This document shows positions 8,217-16,129 of a DNA stretch of 64,000 nucleotides, piece after piece. Every line of letters begins with the position of its first letter. Position 1 is the first letter of the stretch. A program made the position numbers and the translations under genes. This DNA comes from Aquidulcibacter paucihalophilus (GTDB taxonomy: Bacteria; Pseudomonadota; Alphaproteobacteria; Caulobacterales; Aquidulcibacteraceae): NCBI RefSeq assembly GCF_002105465.1, contig NZ_NCSQ01000069.1, positions 1 through 64,000 on the forward strand, read 5' to 3'. Below the pieces are notes generated by a model. It worked only from the letters and a program-made list of their open reading frames with translations. It made no database searches and was not told the origin of the DNA.

Positions 8217-9301
8217 GCGGCTTGGGCAGAGACGTTTGCCCGCAAACGCAAGAAGCGCAGCGCGCGCTGAGCGGCTTCTGGTGGCACATCATTATACATA
8301 TTGCCGAGGATTTGGGCCTGACCCATGCCCTCATTGCCGAGCACCAAGACGGCAATAGTCACAAACAAAGCGCGCTCAAAATTGGCAGCCCGACACACCA
8401 TGGCCATGGTGTCGATGTCTTTTTTCTCAAACAAGAGAGCGGTTTGATAGAAATCGAGGCCAGTGAAATCGCCGAAAGCGATCATGAATTTGGTCGATTC
8501 CTTGTTGCGCCACAGGGTCGGCAACATGGCGCGGTTAATCGCATTGGCAGCTTTTTGCTGGGTGAATTCGCGGTGCACCGTTTCAAAATCTGCTGGCAAG
8601 GTGCCGTTCACGACCGCAACACGTGTCTGGGCACGGCGCATGGCGCGCTCAACTTCTTCTTCGGTAAATTCTGAATTCCGCTCAAGAATCTCGCGCCGCA
8701 TTGGGCCTTCTACGATCGTATAGAGACGGTTCAAATGCTCGGGCGAGATAACTTTGCGCTCGGCGATCGGGCGATGCAGATCAGGATTATTGGCCGCACG
8801 ATCTACGATCTTATCAAAGGTCTCTTCAGAAACCTTGGCGGTTTGGTTGCTAACCAGAGAGGCAACAACCAAATCATTCCCGTGCGAGACGAGGGCATCG
8901 GACAATTCCTCACCCACATCTGGGCGCTGGGTCACGACCATCTGGTGCGCATGACCACGGGTTTCAACAACTCGGATCAGATCATCTTGGGTCAGAGAGG
9001 TCGACCGACGCAGGATCGGGCCCGCAATGCCAATTTCCTCATCATTCGCCATCATCACAGCAAGCGTGCGCGGCGCTTCGCCACCAGCAAAACGCTGGGC
9101 TAATTCTTTGCGGACTTCTGTATCCAGCTCATAAGCCACTTTAGCAATGAGATCGCCAAAGAGCTTGGTCTCAACTGGACTTTGGTTTTCCTGAGAGTCG
9201 AAGAATAAATCAGTTACTTCATTGAGCAGAACGCGACGTTTCTCGCTGGAGCTTTCGCTCGCAACCTCTAATAGCTTAGCGTATCTTTCGCCAACTTGCA
9301 T
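8213..9301 (-). CDS. DUF2336 domain protein
   Basis: A 362-residue, almost wholly helical cytoplasmic protein. The pattern (RRVLLNEVTDLFF, LIAKVAYELDTEVRKELAQRFA, PRTLAVMMANDEEIGIAGPILRRSTSLTQDDLIRVVETRGHAHQMVVTQRPDVGEELSDALV) is that of DUF2336, a HEAT-like helical repeat family common in alphaproteobacteria and of unsettled function. ATG at 9301. It is monocistronic by spacing, with 79 bases to the next minus-strand gene. No enzymatic motif is visible. Confidence 0.82.
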   Translation of the reverse strand: MQVGERYAKLLEVASESSSEKRRVLLNEVTDLFFDSQENQSPVETKLFGDLIAKVAYELDTEVRKELAQRFAGGEAPRTLAVMMANDEEIGIAGPILRRSTSLTQDDLIRVVETRGHAHQMVVTQRPDVGEELSDALVSHGNDLVVASLVSNQTAKVSEETFDKIVDRAANNPDLHRPIAERKVISPEHLNRLYTIVEGPMRREILERNSEFTEEEVERAMRRAQTRVAVVNGTLPADFETVHREFTQQKAANAINRAMLPTLWRNKESTKFMIAFGDFTGLDFYQTALLFEKKDIDTMAMVCRAANFERALFVTIAVLVLGNEGMGQAQILGNMYNDVPPEAAQRALRFLRLRANVSAQAA

Positions 9302-9380
9302 CTCAGTTTCCCGTTTCTGCGTCTGTTCTACAGGATAAGCGTAAACATTTGGTGGTCAGAATTCATCAAAATGAAAGAAC

Positions 9381-10568
9381 TTACCCGCCGGGACCACCGC
9401 CCAATCGGGGCTCGCGGTCAATGTAGGAAGGGTTACGGGCACGATTGCGCACTGCTTGGTTCAGGGCGCTTTGACGAGATGAGGTGGATTGCTCCGCCCG
9501 TGGCGTCCCCCGCGCGCCCTTTGGTTTGCTGGCGGGCTTTTGGGTCTCAGGGCTGTCAGATTCTTCTTCGGCACCGAGGCTCGACGGATTTGGCTCAAAG
9601 CCTCGGCTTGGCTTGGATGATCGCGGTTGCGGCGCTTGTGGCACAGGCACGGTTCCAGCCAAGGGGTCTGGACGCACTTCGCCATTGGCTGCAGCGCGTT
9701 GACGCTCTTGTTCAACCGCCTCCCACTCACGTTGGACCGCATAGGCAGGTTGACCCGTGGCGCGGGCGGAATTGATTTGGGCGCGCCGCATCGCAGCCGC
9801 ATCGACCATGCCGTCAGATCCTCTAAACTTCGATAAATCAGTGGCTTGCTGGGCTGGTGCTGGGCTTTGCATCGGCGCGGCGGCTGGCATGGCTGGCGGT
9901 GCAGGCGGTGGCGTGAAGCTCATCTGTGGCGGATTGGGTTGCGCCATAGGTGGAGACATTGCGGCGGGAGCCTGCGGCATTTCAAAAGAGGCTTGCGGGG
10001 GTGGCTGCGGTGGCATGTCTCGCACGCTGATGCGGGGTGTACCGCGTGCGCCTGACCGGCTTTGGCTGGCTTCTACCGGTGCGGCGGGCCGTGGGGCCGC
10101 TTGGGGGGAAAACTCCATCCGCGCAGCAGGCGGGGCAGGGGGCGGAGCGATGGGTGCACCTTGATTGGAGCCAGGTGCAGGTTGGGGCGTGCGGGCGCGG
10201 GGGTCGAGCCAGGGCGCTGGGCGCACCTCATAATTGCTAGAGCCCTCACCATATCGCCCTGTTGGGGTTAAAACGGCTGTTCTGCGCGGTAAGCCTGATT
10301 CGAAGCCAGGTTGGCGCGCCGGGCTTAACGACTGCGACAGCGCACACATGCGTGGCGGTGGCCCCATTTTTTTCTTTGAGCGGCTCGTTGTTTCCCCCGT
10401 GGCGACGGCTCCGCCAAACGACCAAGACGCACACATTCTGTCGCTCGTACAAGCCTTTGCACAAGAATCAGCGTTTGCCGCAGGAAATTGTGAATAGGCG
10501 GCATTCTGGGCAAAACTGGGACCAGCAAAGGCAAAGGCCAGCCAGAAGGCGAAATTACGCGCACGCAT
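9381..10568 (-). CDS. Secreted PAN/Apple-like domain protein with Pro-rich tail
   Basis: A 395-residue protein. The signal peptide is about residues 1-20 (ends GPSFA). Next comes a Cys-rich segment, SCAKACTSDRMCASWSF ... RMCALSQSL ... PGFESGLP, which fits a small PAN/Apple-type domain of the kind that binds protein or carbohydrate. Residues about 115-395 are disordered, rich in Pro, Ala, Gln and Met, with a basic end. ATG at 10568 has AGGAGA about 6 bases upstream. A perfect CtrA-type box lies 43 bases before the start, so cell-cycle control is likely. The domain call is by cysteine pattern only. Confidence 0.68.
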   Translation of the reverse strand: MRARNFAFWLAFAFAGPSFAQNAAYSQFPAANADSCAKACTSDRMCASWSFGGAVATGETTSRSKKKMGPPPRMCALSQSLSPARQPGFESGLPRRTAVLTPTGRYGEGSSNYEVRPAPWLDPRARTPQPAPGSNQGAPIAPPPAPPAARMEFSPQAAPRPAAPVEASQSRSGARGTPRISVRDMPPQPPPQASFEMPQAPAAMSPPMAQPNPPQMSFTPPPAPPAMPAAAPMQSPAPAQQATDLSKFRGSDGMVDAAAMRRAQINSARATGQPAYAVQREWEAVEQERQRAAANGEVRPDPLAGTVPVPQAPQPRSSKPSRGFEPNPSSLGAEEESDSPETQKPASKPKGARGTPRAEQSTSSRQSALNQAVRNRARNPSYIDREPRLGGGPGG

Positions 10569-10610
10569 ACATTCTCTCCTAATATGGGAGGTATCGGTGC
10601 CGTGCGCCGG

Positions 10611-10625
10611 TTAAGGTAGAATTAA
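10611..10625 (-). promoter_or_regulatory. Perfect CtrA-type box (TTAA-N7-TTAA)
   Basis: TTAA at 10611-10614 and TTAA at 10622-10625 are separated by exactly seven bases, the full consensus of the CtrA binding site known from Caulobacter. It sits 43 bases upstream of the PAN-domain gene on the minus strand, where CtrA sites usually overlap the -35 region. The regulator gene ctrA is not in the window, but its kinase CckA is. Binding is inferred, not shown. Confidence 0.6.
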
Positions 10626-10646
10626 GTTTGGATTCAAATCGCAGAT

Positions 10647-12479
10647 TTAGGCGTTTGCAGCCAAAGATTCTTTGAGTTCCAGCAGCGCCAGCCATTCATC
10701 TTCGTGCGCTTGTAGCTGAGCGCGGGCTTGCACGGCTTGTGCGGACGTTTTTTCAAACTTGGCCGGATCGCGACTGTAAAGATTGGGATCGTTGAGCGCT
10801 TCTTCCAATTGGCTGATGTGGGCCTCTAGTTTTGGGATCAAGCCTTCAAGCTCGCTCAATCGTCGCTCGTCCTTATAGGAGAGTTTCTTGGCAGCCGCCT
10901 TCACCACGGGCTCAAGGGCGGGTGCCGCGCTGGGCTTTGGCTTAGAGGCCTGCTGATGGCCCAGAATGGGGATGCCTTGGCGCATCAGATCGGTCCAGCC
11001 GCCCGGGGTCTCAATCCAAGTCCCGTCGCCCCGCGGCGCTAAAGTAGCGGTTACAACTCCGTCCAAGAAGGCCCGATCATGGCTGACGAGTAGGACCGTG
11101 CCGTCATATTCCGCCAGCATATCTTCGAGCACATCCAAGGTTTCCATGTCGAGGTCATTGGTCGGCTCGTCCAGCACCAACACATTGGAGGGCTTGGCCA
11201 AAGCGAGGGCCAAAAGGACACGGTTGCGTTCCCCACCACTGAAGGAGCCCACGGGTTGGCGCAAATGGCGGCTGTCGAACAAAAAGTCCTTGGCATAGGC
11301 GGCAACATGTTTGGGCCGCTCGCGCACCATGATCTGGTCTCCGCCTGCCGGAGCGAACGTATCCCAAAGTGTTGCTTTGGGGTCGAGGGCGGCACGTGAC
11401 TGGTCGAGATAAGCGATGGTAAGGTTTTTACCCATCCGGGTTGTCCCCGTATCGGGCGCTAAGCTGCCAACCAGCATTTTGATCAATGTTGATTTACCCA
11501 CGCCATTGGGGCCAACAATGCCTAGCCGATCGCCGCGGACAACCCGCAGATCGAGATTCTTAATAATGTCGCCACGGCCATCAAAGCCTTTTGAGACGCC
11601 CTTGGCTTCAAACACCAACTTACCTGATGTGGTGCCCGTATCGGCCTGAAGCGCGGCGGTATCCTTGCGTACCAATGCGGCTTGGCCTTTGCGGGCCTCA
11701 CGCATATCCATCAGACGGCGGAGACGGCCTTCATTGCGGGTGCGGCGGGCTGTTACCCCGCGCGCCAACCAGCGGGCTTCATCTTCCAGCGTTTTGTCGA
11801 GCTTCTCCAGCGCTTTCCGGTCTTGTTCCTCAATACTGGCTGCCCAAGGCTCAAACTTTGAAAAGGGCGCATCAAGGCGCCGCACAATCCCATTGCGCAG
11901 CCACAGACAGGAGGTGGAGATGGCCGACAAAAACGCCCGGTCGTGGCTGACAACCAAAACTGCCCCAGAAAACTGCTTGAGACGTCGCTCTAATTCCTCA
12001 ATGGCTGCGATGTCGAGGTGGTTGGTCGGCTCATCCAACATCAAAAGGTCGGGGTCGGCTGCCAAGGCGCGGGCAAGGGAAGCGCGGCGGGCCTCTCCAC
12101 CAGACATGCCCGTGACCGGCCGATCAGGGGCAAGACCAAAACTATGCAGTTCTGCGGCTGCGGCAGCTAGGCGCGCGGCCTCGTCGCGGTCGTGGGGCAC
12201 ATCTTGTGCTGCCCATTCTAACAGGCTTGTCGCGCCACTAAAGTCTGGCTCCTGTGTCTGGGTTGCCGCATGGGTGCCATTCGAAACAACGCGTTCGCCG
12301 GAGTCATAATCAAGCAGACCTGCCAGCACCGCCATCAAGGTCGATTTGCCTGCACCATTCGCCCCGACCAGCGCTGCCCGCTCGCCACGGCGCAAAGTCA
12401 GGTCGACGCCTGAGAATACAGGCGCGCCGCCACGCTTCAGGGCAATATCCTTGAGTTGGATGACGATATCTCGGCTCAT
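10647..12479 (-). CDS. uup: ABC-F family ATPase, Uup type
   Basis: A soluble protein with two ABC ATPase domains and no membrane part, as in the ABC-F family that acts on ribosomes. It has Walker A motifs GANGAGKST and GPNGVGKST, signatures SGGEARRASLARAL and SGGERNRVLLALAL, and Walker B segments LLMLDEPTNHLD and VLVLDEPTNDLD. The C-terminal coiled-coil domain (DERRLSELEGLIPKLEAHISQLEE...) separates Uup from other ABC-F types. I start at MSRDIVIQL (12479), giving 610 residues; the frame extends to 12545 but without family similarity. Uup has been linked to ribosome assembly and transposon excision in E. coli. Confidence 0.9.
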   Translation of the reverse strand: MSRDIVIQLKDIALKRGGAPVFSGVDLTLRRGERAALVGANGAGKSTLMAVLAGLLDYDSGERVVSNGTHAATQTQEPDFSGATSLLEWAAQDVPHDRDEAARLAAAAAELHSFGLAPDRPVTGMSGGEARRASLARALAADPDLLMLDEPTNHLDIAAIEELERRLKQFSGAVLVVSHDRAFLSAISTSCLWLRNGIVRRLDAPFSKFEPWAASIEEQDRKALEKLDKTLEDEARWLARGVTARRTRNEGRLRRLMDMREARKGQAALVRKDTAALQADTGTTSGKLVFEAKGVSKGFDGRGDIIKNLDLRVVRGDRLGIVGPNGVGKSTLIKMLVGSLAPDTGTTRMGKNLTIAYLDQSRAALDPKATLWDTFAPAGGDQIMVRERPKHVAAYAKDFLFDSRHLRQPVGSFSGGERNRVLLALALAKPSNVLVLDEPTNDLDMETLDVLEDMLAEYDGTVLLVSHDRAFLDGVVTATLAPRGDGTWIETPGGWTDLMRQGIPILGHQQASKPKPSAAPALEPVVKAAAKKLSYKDERRLSELEGLIPKLEAHISQLEEALNDPNLYSRDPAKFEKTSAQAVQARAQLQAHEDEWLALLELKESLAANA

Positions 12480-12632
12480 CCCTGGCAAGTGTCTGCGCTG
12501 TGGACGAAGGTCAAGGTCGCCGCGCAGATGTGGGCCCGATCCCACTGCGAAAGGCTAGGTATGGCCCTTGTGCGTGTTCACGATTTCGTGTTGCCTGACA
12601 CAACGAAGTTCGTCAGTCAGAAAGCAAGCACC

Positions 12633-14117
12633 GTGTCTCTGCGCCACTCTATCCTATCGGCCTCCGCCTTGGCTTTGTCCCTATCTGCCACTTTGGTTGC
12701 GGGATGTGCCACCACCTCTGCGGCACAACCCGCAGCAGCACCGGCACCCGCATCCGCGGCAAAGCCGAAAGCTGCGCCAAAGCCCATCACGAGGGGCATG
12801 GATAGTCATAGTGCTTTGGATCCGTTTCCTTCAACCTACAGGCCTTTACCAGGTGTGCCGACCGCTATTGTCGGCGCGACAATCCTGACCGCTGCAGGCC
12901 AAGAAATTGACAATGGCACGATTGTTTTCTCAGAAGGCAAGATAGTGGCGGTCGGCACAGATATCGCCATCCCAGAGGGGGCAAAGCGCGTGGATGGGCG
13001 CGGCAAGTTTGTTACCCCCGGCATTATCGACATTCACTCGCATTTGGGCGTCTATCCCAGCCCCGGCGTTCAAGCCAATTCCGATGGCAATGAAGCCACC
13101 GACCCCAACACAGCTGAAGTGTGGGCGGAACATTCCATTTGGCCACAAGACCCCGGTTTCAATCGGGCGCGTGAAGGCGGCATCACTAGCCTATTGATCC
13201 TGCCCGGTTCTGCCAATTTGTTTGGTGGCCGGTCTGTGACACTCAAGAATGTGCCCGCCATCACGCAGCAGGGGATGAAGTTTCCAGGTGCGCCTTATGG
13301 CCTCAAAATGGCCTGCGGCGAGAACCCTAAGCGAGTGTATGGCTCGCGCTCGCGCGCGCCTTCAACCCGTATGGGCAATATTGCCGTGGCGCGCCGGGCT
13401 TGGATTGATGCGGCTGACTATAATCGGCGATGGCATGATTATCGGGCCAAGGTCGCCGCTGGCGAATCCGCCGGTGACCCGCCCAAGCGCGACCTCAAGC
13501 TAGAGACATTGGCTGGCGTGCTCAATGGCGATATTTTGATCCAGAACCATTGCTATCGCGCCGATGAGATGGCCCTGATGATCGATATGGCCAAGGAATT
13601 TGGCTATAAGATCACCACGTTCCACCATTCTTCTGAGGCCTATAAGCTGGCCTCTGTGCTGAAGGAGGAAGACATCTGCTCTGCTACCTGGGCCGATTGG
13701 CAGGGCTTTAAGATGGAATCGCTCGACGGCATTGCCGAAAATGCCGGTATCCTGCAGGCCTATGGGGCGTGCGCGATTATCCACTCCGATGACGCCACCA
13801 TGATCCAGCATCTGAACCAAGAAGCGGCCTTGGCCATGGGCGCGGCAGCGCGCGCTGGTATTCCCGTGTCGCGTGTTGATGCTATCAAATGGATTACTGC
13901 TAACCCGGCGCGCGCGATGGGCATTGCGGCGAAAACGGGCACTCTGGAAGTTGGCAAGATGGCCGACATTGTGTTGTGGGACCGCGATCCATTCTCGACG
14001 TATGCCCTAGCCCAAACAGTCTATATTGACGGCGGCATCGCCTATGACCGTAACGACCCGGCCACCCACGCCCGGTCCGACTTTGACCTTGGTCGCCCCA
14101 GCTTGGAGCAAAAATAA
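12633..14117 (+). CDS. Exported amidohydrolase (imidazolonepropionase-like), lipoprotein
   Basis: A metal-dependent hydrolase of the amidohydrolase superfamily, 494 residues from the GTG at 12633. That start gives a lipoprotein signal with lipobox LVAGC. Metal-site residues are visible: HSH in IDIHSHLG, His in IQNHCYRADE, His in TFHHSSEA, and Asp in IIHSDDAT. The C-terminal strand GTLEVGKMADIVLWDRDPF is typical. The substrate is unknown; exported members often act on peptides or small amides. Its stop overlaps the start of the next gene by one base, so the two are coupled. An ATG at 12561 would add 24 residues and hide the signal, so I prefer 12633. Confidence 0.82.
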   Translation: MSLRHSILSASALALSLSATLVAGCATTSAAQPAAAPAPASAAKPKAAPKPITRGMDSHSALDPFPSTYRPLPGVPTAIVGATILTAAGQEIDNGTIVFSEGKIVAVGTDIAIPEGAKRVDGRGKFVTPGIIDIHSHLGVYPSPGVQANSDGNEATDPNTAEVWAEHSIWPQDPGFNRAREGGITSLLILPGSANLFGGRSVTLKNVPAITQQGMKFPGAPYGLKMACGENPKRVYGSRSRAPSTRMGNIAVARRAWIDAADYNRRWHDYRAKVAAGESAGDPPKRDLKLETLAGVLNGDILIQNHCYRADEMALMIDMAKEFGYKITTFHHSSEAYKLASVLKEEDICSATWADWQGFKMESLDGIAENAGILQAYGACAIIHSDDATMIQHLNQEAALAMGAAARAGIPVSRVDAIKWITANPARAMGIAAKTGTLEVGKMADIVLWDRDPFSTYALAQTVYIDGGIAYDRNDPATHARSDFDLGRPSLEQK

Positions 14118-15466
14118 TGAAATCCGTTGCTCTAGCTCTCGCCCTGGCCGTGGCAGCCCCCGCAGCGGCAGTTGCTGATCCTATCGCCATCATCAATGCC
14201 AAGATCGAGACCGTGGGTCCAGCCGGCACCCTCTCGGCCGCGACGCTTGTGATGGATGGTGGCAAAATAATTGCCGTTGGCTCTTCGGTTGCCATTCCCA
14301 AGGGCGCACAAATCATCGACGCCAAAGGCGCAGTCGTTACGCCCGGTTTGGTAGCAGCCACGACCAGTCTTGGCATATCCGAAATTGAGCAGGTTCCCTC
14401 AACCCACGACGACGGGGCAGGGGGGCAGATTGGTGCCGCCTTTAATCCTGCTGCGGGCGTGAATCCCGACGCCCCCACAATTGCTCTTGCGCGCCTCAAT
14501 GGTGTGACACGCGCCTTCCTCACCCCCGTCGCGGGTCGTTCTGGCAATGGTGCCCATGCCCATGACGACAGTGCCTTTGATACTGCAGGCGGGCATGAAC
14601 AAGATGATCCAACCTTGTTTGCTGGCCAAAGCATCGGCATTAATTTGGCTGCCAATACGCCCGACCTGATCTTCAAGACCAATGCAGGTATGGTGTTGGA
14701 ATTTGGCGAGTCGGCAGCAGCTGCGGCAGGTGGCTCGCGCGGGGCGTCTTTGATCATTCTCAAGCGCGTCTTGGCTGATGTGCGCCATTTTGCAGCCAAC
14801 CGCGCCGCCTATGACAAAGGCGAGGGCCGTGACTTGATGGTCAGCCGTCTTGATTTAGAAGCTTTAGTGCCCGTGGTTCAAGGTAAATCGCCTCTCTTGA
14901 TCCGGGTATCGAGCGCCAATGATATACGCCAAGTCTTGAAGCTGGCGAGGGAAGAAAAGCTTTCCGTGGTTTTGGAAGGGGCAGAGGAAGGCTGGCGGGT
15001 CGCGTCTGAATTGGCTGCAGCAAAAGTACCCGTGATCATCGACAGCCAAGCCGCTCTACCGGCAAGTTTTGAGACCTTAGGCACCCATTTACGCAACGCC
15101 CAAATACTTTTTCAAGCAGGCGTGCAGGTCTCGATCATGGGCAGCCGGGATTATAACAATTTGCGTCAAAGCCGGATGAATGCAGGCACCGCGGTGGCCC
15201 ATGGCTTGCCCTATCAAGCAGCCCTTGCTGCCATCACTTTGAATCCTGCCAAGATTTGGGGCGCGGACCAAGAGATTGGCTCAATCGAGCCGGGCAAAGC
15301 CGCCGATGTGGTCATCTGGTCAGGAGATCCATTGGAAGGCCAAAGCTATCCAATTGCAGTCTATATAGCAGGCCAAGCCCAACCCATGACGAGCCGCTCT
15401 ACCGAACTCGCCGCCCGCTACAAGCCCAGCACAGACAACATCGCGCGGCCCGCTTATCGGAACTAA
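14117..15466 (+). CDS. Amidohydrolase-like protein lacking metal ligands
   Basis: A 449-residue exported protein (signal peptide about 1-20, ending AVA) with the amidohydrolase fold pattern: N-terminal strand region, KGAVVTPGLV, and C-terminal ITLNPAKIWGADQEIGSIEPGKAADVVIWSGDP. The metal-binding residues are absent: the HxH position reads ATTSL, the lysine/histidine region reads LIRVSSANDI and VVLEGAEEG, and the late Asp lies in a changed context (IMGSRDYNN). It starts in ATG overlapping the previous stop (TAATG). I infer a catalytically dead partner of the upstream enzyme, perhaps forming a heteromer. It could instead have a different chemistry. Confidence 0.8.
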   Translation: MKSVALALALAVAAPAAAVADPIAIINAKIETVGPAGTLSAATLVMDGGKIIAVGSSVAIPKGAQIIDAKGAVVTPGLVAATTSLGISEIEQVPSTHDDGAGGQIGAAFNPAAGVNPDAPTIALARLNGVTRAFLTPVAGRSGNGAHAHDDSAFDTAGGHEQDDPTLFAGQSIGINLAANTPDLIFKTNAGMVLEFGESAAAAAGGSRGASLIILKRVLADVRHFAANRAAYDKGEGRDLMVSRLDLEALVPVVQGKSPLLIRVSSANDIRQVLKLAREEKLSVVLEGAEEGWRVASELAAAKVPVIIDSQAALPASFETLGTHLRNAQILFQAGVQVSIMGSRDYNNLRQSRMNAGTAVAHGLPYQAALAAITLNPAKIWGADQEIGSIEPGKAADVVIWSGDPLEGQSYPIAVYIAGQAQPMTSRSTELAARYKPSTDNIARPAYRN

Positions 15467-15507
15467 TGAGAGGATGTGGCGTTCGCTGGCAGACGCCAAT
15501 CTGTCCC

Positions 15508-16026
15508 TTACTCCTTGCCGACAATAATTGGGGCAATTTGGTTCAATGCAGCCTTTGCATTGGTCAATGCCGCCTCGCGTGATTCTGCCATCGACTGAAT
15601 TTCTAGCTTGTCGCCATTTTTGAAAAGCGACGTCATGCTAAGTCCAAATCTCCCGAAACCGGTGCTTGAAACCCATCCTACTGCACCGTTAATCGCTATA
15701 GCTTCGATGGAACAAGCGGGATCACGTGATTTGCATCCTGCTTCGATTCTAGCAATAGAGTTTTCCCCAGACCTGAAGCGGCCTTCTGCTCCATCGGTAC
15801 TCTTACTCAAATTGAGATCAACGTTTTCCGTGCCTCGGCAATTGAGACAGGTGAAGCTAATTCGATCTGGTTTTACCCTTCGAACAAACCGCTTCCCTTC
15901 GACATTTAGACTAATTTCCTGAGCTTTATTAAAGCTGGCTATTGCAAAGCCCTTGGGCGGATCTGCAAGCGCAGGGAAGGCTGAAATTGCGTAAACCAAG
16001 CCAATTATTGCAGCAACGTACTTCAT
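15508..16026 (-). CDS. Secreted protein of unknown function
   Basis: A 172-residue protein with a signal peptide (MKYVAAIIGLVYAISAFPALA). The mature part has cysteines in TCLNCRG, AGCKSRDPACS, likely two disulfides or a metal site. I recognise no family. ATG at 16026 has GGGAGG 5 bases upstream, better than an upstream TTG. It is convergent with the amidohydrolase pair. Codon use looks somewhat more AT-rich than its neighbours by eye, which could mean recent acquisition, but I have not measured it. Confidence 0.6.
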   Translation of the reverse strand: MKYVAAIIGLVYAISAFPALADPPKGFAIASFNKAQEISLNVEGKRFVRRVKPDRISFTCLNCRGTENVDLNLSKSTDGAEGRFRSGENSIARIEAGCKSRDPACSIEAIAINGAVGWVSSTGFGRFGLSMTSLFKNGDKLEIQSMAESREAALTNAKAALNQIAPIIVGKE

Positions 16027-16129
16027 GTGCCCTCCCAAAGTTACTGCCAGTAGTAAAACACTATTTTAGGATGCGCACATCGTCAATTTGATTATGGCAA
16101 GCTACATTGTGATTCAAACCCTACCCCCA

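Noticed and set aside
10628..10642. GATTCAAATC resembling a tRNA T-loop
   Set aside because: No acceptor or anticodon stem can be formed around it, and it lies in a short gap between two genes.
13900..14799. Long open frame on the minus strand over the amidohydrolase pair
   Set aside because: It is antisense to two well-supported enzymes, low in complexity (Ala/Pro/Arg-rich) and has no family pattern; a codon-bias shadow.
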